From an uncultured Peptococcaceae bacterium (GTDB lineage: Bacteria; Bacillota; Peptococcia; Peptococcales; Peptococcaceae), in contig CABUKW010000005.1 in assembly GCA_902492275.1 (NCBI GenBank), positions 1 through 50,677 of the forward strand: a stretch of DNA of 50,677 bases, in the 5' to 3' direction. Below are positions 26,275 through 35,465 of this stretch, in pieces. The notes under the pieces are model-generated. The model was not told the DNA's origin, did not search any database, and saw only the letters and a program-made list of their open reading frames with translations. A program made the translations under genes and the position numbers. How positions within the stretch are numbered: the stretch's first letter is position 1; each line of letters starts with the position of its first letter.

Positions 26275-27354
26275 TCACCCTTGTTCTATAAAAGATTGCA
26301 AACAGGATTTAAGGCGTTGTCCGATTTTCTCATGTTCGAAATCTTTCAAACGATTTCTCTGCCCTTTCAATACCTGTTCACGCAGTATTCTATTTTCTAC
26401 AATCTTATTTATCATTGATGCCACAAAAACTGGAGTATTATCCTCTAACAAAATCCCACTGTCTCCAAGCGTATCCCCTATAGCACTTGTATTATAAGCT
26501 ACAATTGGCACATCAAAAAACATCGCCTCTACTAATGGAACACAAAAACCCTCATGTTCACTCATACACACAAATACATCTGCAAGGTGATAGTATGCCA
26601 ATATTTCATCAAACTTTATATGTCCCGTAAAAATTACGTTGTCTTGAATTTCTAGTTTTTCAGTATAGTCTCGCAGCCTTTTGGCATAGATCTCCATACC
26701 ATTCGAATTCCCTACCAAAAATAATCTGGATTTTTCATTATACAATTTCTGATATATATAAAAAGACCGTATCACATCCTCCTGCTTCTTATTTGGCGCA
26801 ATACGCCCAACAAAAAGTAGATTTGTATATCCATCCTTTTCATACTGCTTTATGATTTTTTTGCTGGGGGCTTTCTCATAATCGGAAAACGGAATCAGAA
26901 TTGGGCACACATCTATTGGGCAATTATAACCCATTTTCAGTAAATCTTTCTTATTATAGTCTGAGACGGCTATGCAATAATCAAATTGATCAGATAATTT
27001 ATGAATTTGGGCAATACCTTCTTCCGTTCTACTAGCCGCTTCTAAAGAATACGGAGAAAAATAAAATCCTGGTGTTATATTATGATAAATCATAATCTTA
27101 CGCCCGCCCAAAGACGGAATCAGTTCATTTAATTCCGTCCCAGTGGAACCATGATAAAGCAAAATATCTTCCGGTTGTAATTCAGGCATATTTGTTACAT
27201 ATTCTGCCGTACCGACTGGTAAACGTTTATCAATATTTTCAGCATAAATTTGCGTTTTGTATCCCATATCAAGCAAAAGCTCTTTGATTGCTCGGGCATC
27301 ATTGCCCACTGCATCTCCAAAAGCAACAGTCGGTAATAATTGAATGATTTGCAT
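26275..27354 (-). CDS. GT4-family glycosyltransferase
   Basis: A 359-residue GT-B enzyme starting MQIIQLLPTVAFGDAVGND. The VGNDAR start, a FVGRIAPNKKQEDVI linker strand and a SEHEGFCVPLVEAMFFDVPI donor site resemble mannosyl/rhamnosyltransferases found with ABC-exported O-chains. GGAGG lies 5 nt before the ATG, and the gene follows the methyltransferase by 13 bp. Confidence 0.88.
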   Translation of the reverse strand: MQIIQLLPTVAFGDAVGNDARAIKELLLDMGYKTQIYAENIDKRLPVGTAEYVTNMPELQPEDILLYHGSTGTELNELIPSLGGRKIMIYHNITPGFYFSPYSLEAASRTEEGIAQIHKLSDQFDYCIAVSDYNKKDLLKMGYNCPIDVCPILIPFSDYEKAPSKKIIKQYEKDGYTNLLFVGRIAPNKKQEDVIRSFYIYQKLYNEKSRLFLVGNSNGMEIYAKRLRDYTEKLEIQDNVIFTGHIKFDEILAYYHLADVFVCMSEHEGFCVPLVEAMFFDVPIVAYNTSAIGDTLGDSGILLEDNTPVFVASMINKIVENRILREQVLKGQRNRLKDFEHEKIGQRLKSCLQSFIEQG

Positions 27355-27367
27355 AAAAATCCTCCAT

Positions 27368-28777
27368 TTATTTTTTTGCAATTACTGCATAATCCTGACT
27401 GCCAAATAACATGTCCGATACTCTTTGAATTCCTGCATTCAATTCTTCAAGGTTATCAATTGCGTCACTTTTAATCATAGGTAACCCTTCCATCTTGCTT
27501 GCTTCCGTAAAGACTATCTGCACATCTGAAAAACCGATTTCTTTTAATAAATATTGCAACATTAACGGATGTACCGGCCGCTGATGGGTAGGATCCAGAT
27601 AAAACGAATTTGTAAATACTGCTACACTCATGGGATTCGGCGTTTCAATTACGAGATATGCATTTTGCTGCAATTTTTCATAAGCTGCCTTACATAAAAT
27701 TTGTAACTGTTCAAAACTGATATGCTCCACTACTTGTGAAACCATTATCCCGCTAAATTTCAAATCAGTATTTTGCAAAAATGCTATTCCATCACCTTGA
27801 CGGATATCTAAATCATGTAGAGCGCCTTCTACCACATATTCTGAATATAAATCAATTCCAAAAGCCGGAATTTTATTTTCTTTTAAAAGCTGCAAAAACT
27901 CCCCTCTGCCACAGCCAATGTCCAGCACTGGTAAATCCTTTTCAGATTCAAAATATGGCAAATAAATAGATTGTCTCTGCTTTATCGTTGTTCGTGTTCC
28001 ACGGAACGCATTTTGGAATGTAAAATAATCTATTGCAATATAACTGTCATTTTCATTTCTTGAGATTCCATAATTTATATTTTCTCCATTTGCCTGCTCA
28101 CACTTAATGAATTTAGGAAATAGGTTATCCACTACAAGCTTTGCCATTCCTGCACTTATAGCATCAGTTTCTTGATCTATGGTAACAAATTTTTTCTGCA
28201 CTTCATCATACACTCTTAAAAGTTCTTCTGTATGTGCGGATACTATTTTTTCTAAATTTTCTCCTTGCATCCGCAGTTTTAACAACTCCATTTTTAACTC
28301 TTTCGTCTGTTCCGCAAGCTTTCTGACTTCTTCCTTTTCTTTTTCATATTGCTGCTTCATATCTGCTATATCTTTTTCATTTTTTTGCTTTTTGTCCGAC
28401 ATATAATCGCGTACAGCGTTTAGGCATCGCACCACATGCTCATTAAAGGTTGTTTGCTGCTGTGTAATAGGGTAAAGCAGAAATTTCAATGTTTTTCGAA
28501 TGACACGTTTCACAAATTTTTTAACCGGAGATGTACCCAATTCGAAATAATATGACATCTCCACATTTTGATTTAAGTAATTCAAATTCTCCATGTAGTG
28601 CTTATAATAATCTTCATCAAGAGTATCCATACTTACTTTTTGTTTTACATTGTTCGAGTTTTGAATTGGAATATCTTCAAAGGAAGGAATATTTTCTAGT
28701 ATTTTTTTATTTTGAATGTCTGCACGAATTTCCTCCATAATTTTTTTTACATCAATCTCTATATTGTCAGCAGCCAT
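27368..28777 (-). CDS. Coiled-coil SAM-dependent methyltransferase (possible O-chain terminator)
   Basis: A 469-residue protein. Residues about 135-205 are strongly coiled-coil (runs of Glu/Lys with heptad Leu). The C-terminal 190 residues are a class I methyltransferase with motif I VLDIGCGRGEFLQLL and a later VVEHIS. In ABC-dependent O-antigen systems of the WbdD/Wzt kind, a coiled-coil methyltransferase caps the non-reducing end and sets chain length, and the cap is recognised by the exporter ATPase. It lies 18 bp after wzt, which carries the matching C-terminal domain. No kinase domain is seen, unlike WbdD of serotype O9a. Confidence 0.8.
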   Translation of the reverse strand: MAADNIEIDVKKIMEEIRADIQNKKILENIPSFEDIPIQNSNNVKQKVSMDTLDEDYYKHYMENLNYLNQNVEMSYYFELGTSPVKKFVKRVIRKTLKFLLYPITQQQTTFNEHVVRCLNAVRDYMSDKKQKNEKDIADMKQQYEKEKEEVRKLAEQTKELKMELLKLRMQGENLEKIVSAHTEELLRVYDEVQKKFVTIDQETDAISAGMAKLVVDNLFPKFIKCEQANGENINYGISRNENDSYIAIDYFTFQNAFRGTRTTIKQRQSIYLPYFESEKDLPVLDIGCGRGEFLQLLKENKIPAFGIDLYSEYVVEGALHDLDIRQGDGIAFLQNTDLKFSGIMVSQVVEHISFEQLQILCKAAYEKLQQNAYLVIETPNPMSVAVFTNSFYLDPTHQRPVHPLMLQYLLKEIGFSDVQIVFTEASKMEGLPMIKSDAIDNLEELNAGIQRVSDMLFGSQDYAVIAKK

Positions 28778-28795
28778 AAATCTTATCTCCTTTAT

Positions 28796-30070
28796 TCAAG
28801 TCCTCCACTCATGCACCAACCGCACTACCCCTGCGTCTGCAATATCTGAATACATCCGAAATGTCTTGCTGTTTTTCCAATAGTCATAGGCAAAACCATC
28901 TTCTTTGTGTATGGCCACATCCAGCCAATACTCCCCTTCCAGTAGCAGGTTTGCCTGCAACACACATTGAAATATGCCCTCTGGCTGTAATACAATATCT
29001 CCAAAACGGTCAATATTAGTATTTACACCATAGCATTGTAAGCCATCATTGCGAAAAATGCCGATACCAATCACAGCGTCTTCAATCTTACGATTACATT
29101 TGTACTGCAGCTGTATTGTCATGGGTTCGCCTGTTTTAAAAACCGCTTTTTCTTTTCCTGTAGCGTCTAGCAGCTTTACAGCTAAAATAATCGCTTCTTT
29201 GCTTCCCCAACGGAATTGAGTATCTTCTGGTACAGCCCCTACTTCTGTTGCAAGTTCTTCGGCATCATCAGTTTGTTCAACAGACGTTTCTTCTACCGTG
29301 ATTTCTCTTTCCGGTTGATTTTTTCGCCCCATAAAGTCCAAATAGTAGGGATGCACATCGTAAGGGCTTCCTTCCCGTTCAATGAGGCCATCTTTAAACC
29401 AGATTGAACGGTCACAGATTTGCTCAATTTGTCCCAAGCTATGAGAAACTATCACTATGGTTGTTCCTGCCGCCTTAATTTCCCGCAATTTATGAAAGCA
29501 TTTTGCCTGAAAGGCCGCATCCCCCACCGCCAGTATCTCATCAATCAATAAAATGTCGGCATCTACGTTAATGGCTACAGCAAAAGCCAAGCGCATATAC
29601 ATACCAGAAGAATAAGTTCTAACCGGATTATCGATAAATTTTTCCAGCTCAGAGAACGCTATGATGTCCTGTAATCTGGCATCAATTTCCTTACGGGTTA
29701 GACCAAAGATAGAAGCGTTCGTATAAATATTTTCCCGTCCGCTCATGTCAGGATGAAACCCTGCGCCAAGTTCGATTAGGCTGGATACACGCCCGCGCAT
29801 GGTAATACTACCCTGGTCGGGATAAATGATACGGGTCATCAGTTTTAACATGGTGGATTTTCCGGCACCATTTTCACCGATCAGGCCGACAGCTTCACCT
29901 TTTTTTACTTTAAAATCAATGCCGCGCAATACCCAGCGTTCTTCACTGCGGTTTCGATTGCGAAACAACAACCGTTCCTTTAAGGTGCGCCCTTTATCAT
30001 AATAAATTTTAAATTTTTTATGCACATTGTTTACTTCTATGGCGTACATAACATCCTGCGCTTTTGCCAT
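28796..30070 (-). CDS. wzt: O-antigen ABC exporter, ATP-binding protein with carbohydrate-binding tail
   Basis: A 424-residue protein. The N-terminal 240 residues are an ABC ATPase: Walker A GENGAGKST, signature YSSGMYMRLAF, Walker B DILLIDEILAVGD. The last 150 residues fit the Wzt C-terminal immunoglobulin-like domain that binds the capped end of the O-chain. The start is the ATG at 30070 with GGAGG 8 nt upstream, 1 nt after the wzm stop (TAGTATG). It energises export of lipid-linked polymer across the inner membrane. Confidence 0.92.
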   Translation of the reverse strand: MAKAQDVMYAIEVNNVHKKFKIYYDKGRTLKERLLFRNRNRSEERWVLRGIDFKVKKGEAVGLIGENGAGKSTMLKLMTRIIYPDQGSITMRGRVSSLIELGAGFHPDMSGRENIYTNASIFGLTRKEIDARLQDIIAFSELEKFIDNPVRTYSSGMYMRLAFAVAINVDADILLIDEILAVGDAAFQAKCFHKLREIKAAGTTIVIVSHSLGQIEQICDRSIWFKDGLIEREGSPYDVHPYYLDFMGRKNQPEREITVEETSVEQTDDAEELATEVGAVPEDTQFRWGSKEAIILAVKLLDATGKEKAVFKTGEPMTIQLQYKCNRKIEDAVIGIGIFRNDGLQCYGVNTNIDRFGDIVLQPEGIFQCVLQANLLLEGEYWLDVAIHKEDGFAYDYWKNSKTFRMYSDIADAGVVRLVHEWRT

Positions 30071-30071
30071 A

Positions 30072-30845
30072 CTATAATTCCTCCACAAAATGCCGCTGCA
30101 ATCTTTGGAACAAGCCATACCCCACCACAATAAAAACAGCAGAGAATACAACAATGCTGCCCAAAGTACCAAAATCCGGCGCTTGATGATAATACAGAAT
30201 CGCTCTGTAAGCGTCCATCATGTGCGTCATTGGATTCAACTGAAAAAATGTCAACCATTCTTCCGGTACCATCTCTACGGTATAAACAATCGGCGTTAAA
30301 TAAAACCAAGCCATCGTTACAATCCCTAAAATATGTTCCAAATCACGAAAATACACGTTCAATGCCGAAAAAATAAATGCCATACCCAAAGCAAAAAAAT
30401 ATTCCAATACCATAATCACTGGCAAATAAATGATGTGCCAGCTTAAACCAATCCCACTGATCATAAGTGCAATAAACACAACGATCATGCTAAACACCAT
30501 ATTCATAAACGCTGCACTGGTCACTGCGATGGGAAGTACCAACCGTGGAAAATAGATTTTTTTGATCAAATCTGCACCTGACAAAATTGATGTCGCGCCG
30601 CCTTGGATCGACGAGGTAAAAAAAATCCACGGCACTAACGCTACAAATAAATAGATATAAAATTTATCCACATTCACCCGCATAATTGTAGAGAATACAA
30701 TGGTATACACGATCAGTTGTAGCAAGGGATTGATAAATGTCCACAAAAAGCCCAGCACTGATCCTTTATAACGCGTGCGCAGGTCTTTGCGTACCAGACT
30801 GAAAATCATTTCCCTGTATGCATATAGTTCCTTCAAGCTGTTCAT
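30072..30845 (-). CDS. wzm: O-antigen ABC exporter, permease
   Basis: A 257-residue ABC-2 type permease with six hydrophobic helices. The amphipathic N-terminus with RKDLRTRYKGSVLGFLWTF is the conserved cytoplasmic-gate motif of Wzm/TagG proteins. It pairs with the downstream ATPase gene. Presence of this pair with no Wzy/Wzx genes indicates the ABC-dependent pathway, in which the chain is finished in the cytoplasm. Confidence 0.93.
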   Translation of the reverse strand: MNSLKELYAYREMIFSLVRKDLRTRYKGSVLGFLWTFINPLLQLIVYTIVFSTIMRVNVDKFYIYLFVALVPWIFFTSSIQGGATSILSGADLIKKIYFPRLVLPIAVTSAAFMNMVFSMIVVFIALMISGIGLSWHIIYLPVIMVLEYFFALGMAFIFSALNVYFRDLEHILGIVTMAWFYLTPIVYTVEMVPEEWLTFFQLNPMTHMMDAYRAILYYHQAPDFGTLGSIVVFSAVFIVVGYGLFQRLQRHFVEEL

Positions 30846-30881
30846 ATCAGTTCCTCGTTTATATGTAAAATGAAGCAGGAA

Positions 30882-31814
30882 CTAACGCTCCCGCCAATAA
30901 TTTAAGGTTTCCAGCAATGTCTGCTGCAACGATTTTTGGGGCTGCCAGCCAGTGCAGGCAACCAACTTGCTGTTATCGCACACTACCAATGGAACATCTA
31001 CTGGACGATATCTTTGTGAATCAATTTCTACTTTAATTTCTGCATTGGAAAGAGTCAGCAGCTGTTCCAGAATCGTTTGTATTTCCAAGGCTCTCCCTGA
31101 ACCTACATTATAAATTTCACCTGACTGACCATACTGCATCAGCAATATATATGCTGAAACCACGTCTTCAACATCGGTAAAATCGCGAAAAGAATGTAGA
31201 TTGCCCACTTTTAACACTGGCTCGCTTTTTCCCTGCTCAATGGCTGCAATCCGGCTGGCAAAATCAGCCACCACAAATCCAGTACTTTGTCCAGGACCAA
31301 TATGATTAAAGGGACGTACCATAAGGAGTGACATACCGTAAGCGTTTGCATATAGCTGCGCTATTTTCTCCTGTGTCAGCTTGCTGATTCCATAAGGACT
31401 GACCGGATGCAATGGATGGCCTTCTTTTACTGGGCAATCCTGTTCCTGCACTGGCCCATATTCATCGCTGGAGCCTACTATTAATACTTTGCAGTCCGCA
31501 TTATACTGTCGCACTGCTTCCAGCAGGTTCAGCGTACCATTTACATTAATCTCAATGGTTTTTGTCGGCAATTTCCAGGATAATGCCACCGAACCCTGCC
31601 CAGCCAGATGATAAATCTCATTGGGCTGCCAGATCTGTATCACTTCCTGAATTTGCTCTGGCTTCAGCAAGTCAACAGGATAATAATTGCTTGGCATTGC
31701 CTGCAGCTTTTCTGGCAAATAGGTTCCTGCTACCAGATAGCCCTGCTGCTCCAGTTTTTGTTTCAGATACTGTCCTACAAAGCCATTGATACCTGTAATC
31801 AGGGCTTTTTTCAT
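30882..31814 (-). CDS. rmd: GDP-6-deoxy-D-mannose reductase
   Basis: A 310-residue extended SDR enzyme: ITGINGFVGQYL is the NAD(P)-binding Gly motif, SSDEYG and a YGISK (YxxxK) pair form the active site, and the order GPGQSTGFVVADF is typical of Rmd. It reduces GDP-4-keto-6-deoxymannose to GDP-D-rhamnose. The start is the ATG at 31814, 15 bp after gmd. Reductase/epimerase GMER (GDP-L-fucose) is an alternative but its sequence differs in this region. Confidence 0.9.
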   Translation of the reverse strand: MKKALITGINGFVGQYLKQKLEQQGYLVAGTYLPEKLQAMPSNYYPVDLLKPEQIQEVIQIWQPNEIYHLAGQGSVALSWKLPTKTIEINVNGTLNLLEAVRQYNADCKVLIVGSSDEYGPVQEQDCPVKEGHPLHPVSPYGISKLTQEKIAQLYANAYGMSLLMVRPFNHIGPGQSTGFVVADFASRIAAIEQGKSEPVLKVGNLHSFRDFTDVEDVVSAYILLMQYGQSGEIYNVGSGRALEIQTILEQLLTLSNAEIKVEIDSQRYRPVDVPLVVCDNSKLVACTGWQPQKSLQQTLLETLNYWRER

Positions 31815-31828
31815 AAAAGCGCCCCCCT

Positions 31829-32884
31829 TTACAGACTCTGTGTTTTTATTTCTTTTTCTACCAGCGCCAGGTCGGTTTTTACCATGCGTGCCACTAGCTC
31901 CTGAAAAGATATTTGCCGTACCCAGCCCAATTCTTTTTCTGCTTTCGCGGGATTTCCCAGCAGCAAATCCACTTCTGCTGGGCGATAAAATACCGGATTC
32001 ACCTGCACCAATACTTTGCCAGTCGCAGAGTCTTTTCCGACTTCGTTCACACCGGTACCTTGCCACTGAATGGATATTCCAACTTCCTGAAAAGCCAGTT
32101 TCACAAATTCACGCACAGTATGGGTTTCGTGAGAGGCAATCACATAATCCTGCGGCGTTTCCTGCTGCAGCATTTTCCACATAGCCCATACATAATCGGC
32201 TGCATGACCCCAATCTCGTTTGGCATCCATGTTCCCCAGTTCCAGACGGTCCTGTACGCCTAATTTAATGCGAGCTACTGCATCGGTAATTTTTCGCGTT
32301 ACAAATTCGTGGCCACGGCGCTCTGATTCGTGATTAAACAGGATACCGGAACAGGCAAACATATTGTAGCTTTCCCGATAATTACGGGTAATCCAGTAAG
32401 CATACAGCTTCGCCACGCCATAAGGACTGCGAGGATGAAAGCTGTTGGCTTCGGTATAGCCTGTAAAGTTCTCTCCTTGTTCATCCATGCAGCCCCCAAA
32501 CATTTCCGAGGTACTAGCCTGATAAAATTTCGCATCTGGCTTCACAGTTTTAATCGCTTCCAAAATATTGGCCGCTGCCACGCCAGTAATATTGGCACTG
32601 GCAACCGGCTCTACAAAGGATTGGGCCACAAAAGACTGTGCCGCCAGATTATACACTTCGTCCGGCTGAGAAACCTTGATGGCATGAACCATGGCAGCCA
32701 TGTCGGTGATATCACCAAAAATGAAGTGAATTTTATTTTTAATTGCCAACCCTTCCAGATTGCCAAAGTCTAATTTAGATTTACGGCGAACTAAGCCATA
32801 GACTTCATAACCTTTTTCCGACAACAATTCTGCTAAATAAGAACCATCTTGCCCCGTGATGCCTGTAATCAATGCCCGTTTCAT
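31829..32884 (-). CDS. gmd: GDP-mannose 4,6-dehydratase
   Basis: A 351-residue extended SDR enzyme: ALITGITGQDGSYLAELL at the N-terminus, then LVRRKS, an EMFGG active-site segment and YGVAKLYAYW with the catalytic Tyr/Lys. This is the strongly conserved Gmd sequence. It converts GDP-D-mannose to GDP-4-keto-6-deoxy-D-mannose, feeding Rmd encoded immediately downstream. Confidence 0.96.
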   Translation of the reverse strand: MKRALITGITGQDGSYLAELLSEKGYEVYGLVRRKSKLDFGNLEGLAIKNKIHFIFGDITDMAAMVHAIKVSQPDEVYNLAAQSFVAQSFVEPVASANITGVAAANILEAIKTVKPDAKFYQASTSEMFGGCMDEQGENFTGYTEANSFHPRSPYGVAKLYAYWITRNYRESYNMFACSGILFNHESERRGHEFVTRKITDAVARIKLGVQDRLELGNMDAKRDWGHAADYVWAMWKMLQQETPQDYVIASHETHTVREFVKLAFQEVGISIQWQGTGVNEVGKDSATGKVLVQVNPVFYRPAEVDLLLGNPAKAEKELGWVRQISFQELVARMVKTDLALVEKEIKTQSL

Positions 32885-32927
32885 AAACTAAAAAACTCCT
32901 TTATTCTGTTATTTGTTTCTCACAAAC

Positions 32928-34007
32928 TTATAGATACTCTACGCGATTACAAATTCGTAAATTTTCCAATACTTTCTTGATTTCCCCCGCCCGCTCTTTT
33001 GCACATACCAATAAAGCATCCTCTGTATCTACAATTACAGTGTCCTCCACTCCTACTGTGGCAATAAGCTTATCGCTGCCTTCAACGATCGTATTGCGGG
33101 TGTTCACTGCCACTACGTTGCCTTTTATCACGTTGCCAAATTCATTGGTTTTGTTAATACGTTCAATGGCCAGCCAGCTGCCTACGTCATCCCAACCAAA
33201 GGTGCCAGGAATCACATAGATATCTTTGGCTTTTTCCATTACACCATAGTCGATGGATTCCGAAATGAAATTTTCAAATTCACTCTGCAGCACAGCTTCC
33301 GCCTGTTCTGTGCCGATTGCTGTTTTAATTTTTTGTAACCCATCATAAATATCGGGCATAAATCTTTGAAAGTTATTTAGAATAGATGAAACCTTCCAAA
33401 TGAACATGCCGCTGTTCCATAAATATTGCTCTGTAGCCAAGTATTCTTTGGCTGTTTCCAAGCTGGGCTTTTCCACAAAGCTATCTACTGCAAATGCGCG
33501 GCCTGTCGCCGGGTCTCGCTGTGCAGGGATAAACTTAATGTAACCATAGCCTGTTTCTGGATAATCAGGCGTAATTCCCAAAGTAACTAAATTTTCGGCT
33601 TGTTCCGCAACAGCGCAGGCATCTTGCAATGTAGAAATAAACATACTATTATATTTCACTAAATGGTCGCTGGGAAGCACCAACATAATGGCGTCCTTTT
33701 CTTTACAAGCTATATGCATGGCGCCAAGACCAATGCAGGGCGCTGTATTTCGGCTCACCGGTTCGCAAATAATATTGTCATCTGGTATTGCAGGCAGCTG
33801 CTGCTTTACCAATGCTTTATAATTTTGATTCGTAGAAATATAAATGTCTTCCATTGCCACCAAAGGTAAAATTCGTTCTACCGTTAATTGAATCATGGTT
33901 TTACCGTCGCCAGTTAATGATAAAAATTGCTTCGGCATATTCTTGCGGCTTCTAGGCCAAAAACGTTCACCCCGTCCACCGGCCATAATGAGCGCTGTAA
34001 TTTTCAC
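32928..34007 (-). CDS. manC: Mannose-1-phosphate guanylyltransferase
   Basis: A 359-residue nucleotidyltransferase: ALIMAGGRGERFWPRSR is the pyrophosphorylase loop, PSDHLV the metal/sugar site, and FVEKP the second signature. It makes GDP-mannose from mannose-1-phosphate and GTP. There is no fused C-terminal isomerase domain, consistent with a separate manA gene directly upstream. Confidence 0.95.
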   Translation of the reverse strand: MKITALIMAGGRGERFWPRSRKNMPKQFLSLTGDGKTMIQLTVERILPLVAMEDIYISTNQNYKALVKQQLPAIPDDNIICEPVSRNTAPCIGLGAMHIACKEKDAIMLVLPSDHLVKYNSMFISTLQDACAVAEQAENLVTLGITPDYPETGYGYIKFIPAQRDPATGRAFAVDSFVEKPSLETAKEYLATEQYLWNSGMFIWKVSSILNNFQRFMPDIYDGLQKIKTAIGTEQAEAVLQSEFENFISESIDYGVMEKAKDIYVIPGTFGWDDVGSWLAIERINKTNEFGNVIKGNVVAVNTRNTIVEGSDKLIATVGVEDTVIVDTEDALLVCAKERAGEIKKVLENLRICNRVEYL

Positions 34008-34053
34008 GCCAATCCCCCTTTTCTATCTAGCATTTTTCTGCTTAAGTGTGAAA

Positions 34054-35070
34054 TTATATTGTTGATAATAAGAACTCTATATTGCTGTCTGTTTTAATTT
34101 GATAAACTCCAGCAGCAGCCGGTATATAATAGCTATCGCCAGCCGCTAAGGAATACTGCTCGTCTTTATAAAATAGTTGGCCTGTCCCTGCAATCACTAA
34201 AATAGAATGAAACGACACATCGGTACAGCATAAGGATATTTCCGCAGAACACCGCACTCTTGCAACTTTAAAATAATCACAAGTAAAAATTTGCGCGTAT
34301 TCATACGTGCTGGTATACATTTGATTATTTTCTCCTGCCTGGTCAGGAATGACAGGCTGATAATCTACCACTTCGGAAGCCCGTTTGATGTGCAATGGCC
34401 GTAAATTTCCCTGTGCATCTTTACGGCAGTAATCAAAAACCCGAAAAGTAGTGTTGGAGTTTTGCTGAATTTCTGCAATAATAACGCCTTTGCCTAATGC
34501 ATGAATCGTACCCGGATGAATGAAAAAAATATCTCCTTCATGCACAGGCACTTTATTCAATATTTTGCAGATTGAGCCGTCCTCAGCCCGACGCATGAAA
34601 CGCTCTTTGCTAACTTCCTGGTTCAATCCATAATAAATATAGGACTGAGGCTCACATTTCACCACATACCACATTTCTGCCTTACCTTGCTCACCATGTG
34701 ATACATCAGCTGAGTCATCAGAGGGATGAACTTGAATAGACAAATCCTGTGCTGCATCTATAAATTTTATTAAGATCGGAAATACTCCTTGGTCAGAGAA
34801 ATTCTTTGCCACATAACTTGGATACTCATGCAACACATTTATTAACTGTTGTCCCGCATAAGCGCCGTTTACAATAATTGAATTCCCATCAGGATGACAA
34901 GATAACTCCCAGCTTTCTGCTGTCACCGATAAGTTATTTTGTTTTCGATAAAGCTGCTTCATTTTATTGCCGCCCCAAAGATAATCTTTATAAGCTGGCT
35001 GCAATTTCATTGGGTACACATTTTCCGCATCCTTTTTTAATTTATAAACAATCCGTTTTTCTTCATTCAA
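34054..35070 (-). CDS. manA: Mannose-6-phosphate isomerase, class I
   Basis: A 338-residue cupin-type Zn isomerase. The zinc-site segments are IQVHPSDD and IHPGTIHALG, with VVKCEPQSYIYYG between them. It interconverts fructose-6-phosphate and mannose-6-phosphate, the first step toward GDP-D-rhamnose. It is the first gene of the locus. The start at 35070 has no good ribosome binding site; an internal Met at 35010 (MKLQPAYKDYLWGG) is the alternative and matches the family start. Confidence 0.93.
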   Translation of the reverse strand: MNEEKRIVYKLKKDAENVYPMKLQPAYKDYLWGGNKMKQLYRKQNNLSVTAESWELSCHPDGNSIIVNGAYAGQQLINVLHEYPSYVAKNFSDQGVFPILIKFIDAAQDLSIQVHPSDDSADVSHGEQGKAEMWYVVKCEPQSYIYYGLNQEVSKERFMRRAEDGSICKILNKVPVHEGDIFFIHPGTIHALGKGVIIAEIQQNSNTTFRVFDYCRKDAQGNLRPLHIKRASEVVDYQPVIPDQAGENNQMYTSTYEYAQIFTCDYFKVARVRCSAEISLCCTDVSFHSILVIAGTGQLFYKDEQYSLAAGDSYYIPAAAGVYQIKTDSNIEFLLSTI

Positions 35071-35417
35071 AATTTATATTTTATAGATTTATATACTTCT
35101 TTTAGTTTATCATAAGTTTTCTATAATTCCAATATATTTTTGTATTTACAGAACTAATTTAAATATTGGAAATTTATCTTTTTGGATTTTTGCATAGAGA
35201 GAATAATTTTTTATTGCGGATAAATAGTCTAATATTTGTTACTAACTTTAGATGGATTATTGCTAAGAGGAAAAAATTTGTGAATAGAAACTTCAGCAAT
35301 GTGGATAAATCAGTTGCCGTTCCCTGCTGCTTTTCTGTATGAGTCTTACGCTGTGTATTCTTTTCCGTGCAGGTTTACAGATATGTCAGACTGCATATTT
35401 GCAAGAAAAAATTGATA
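35071..35417. other. AT-rich intergenic region upstream of manA
   Basis: About 350 bp with no supported gene. It must hold the promoter of the 20-kb polysaccharide operon; a minus-strand TATGAT near 35108-35113 is a possible -10 but no -35 is convincing. No repeat or RNA structure stands out. Confidence 0.4.
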
Positions 35418-35446
35418 CAAAAAAAGACTCCCCTTTCGGAGAGTCT
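35418..35446 (-). terminator. Terminator of the dsr operon
   Basis: On the minus strand the stem AGACTCTCC-GAAA-GGGGAGTCT (one mismatch, stable GNRA loop) is followed by a run of seven T, 20 bp after the dsrM stop. It ends the resB-to-dsrM transcript before manA. Confidence 0.92.
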
Positions 35447-35465
35447 AAAAAGTCAGAATACTTTT

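Noticed and set aside
32330..32773. 147-residue plus-strand frame over gmd
   Set aside because: It is antisense to the conserved gmd gene and shows no motif.
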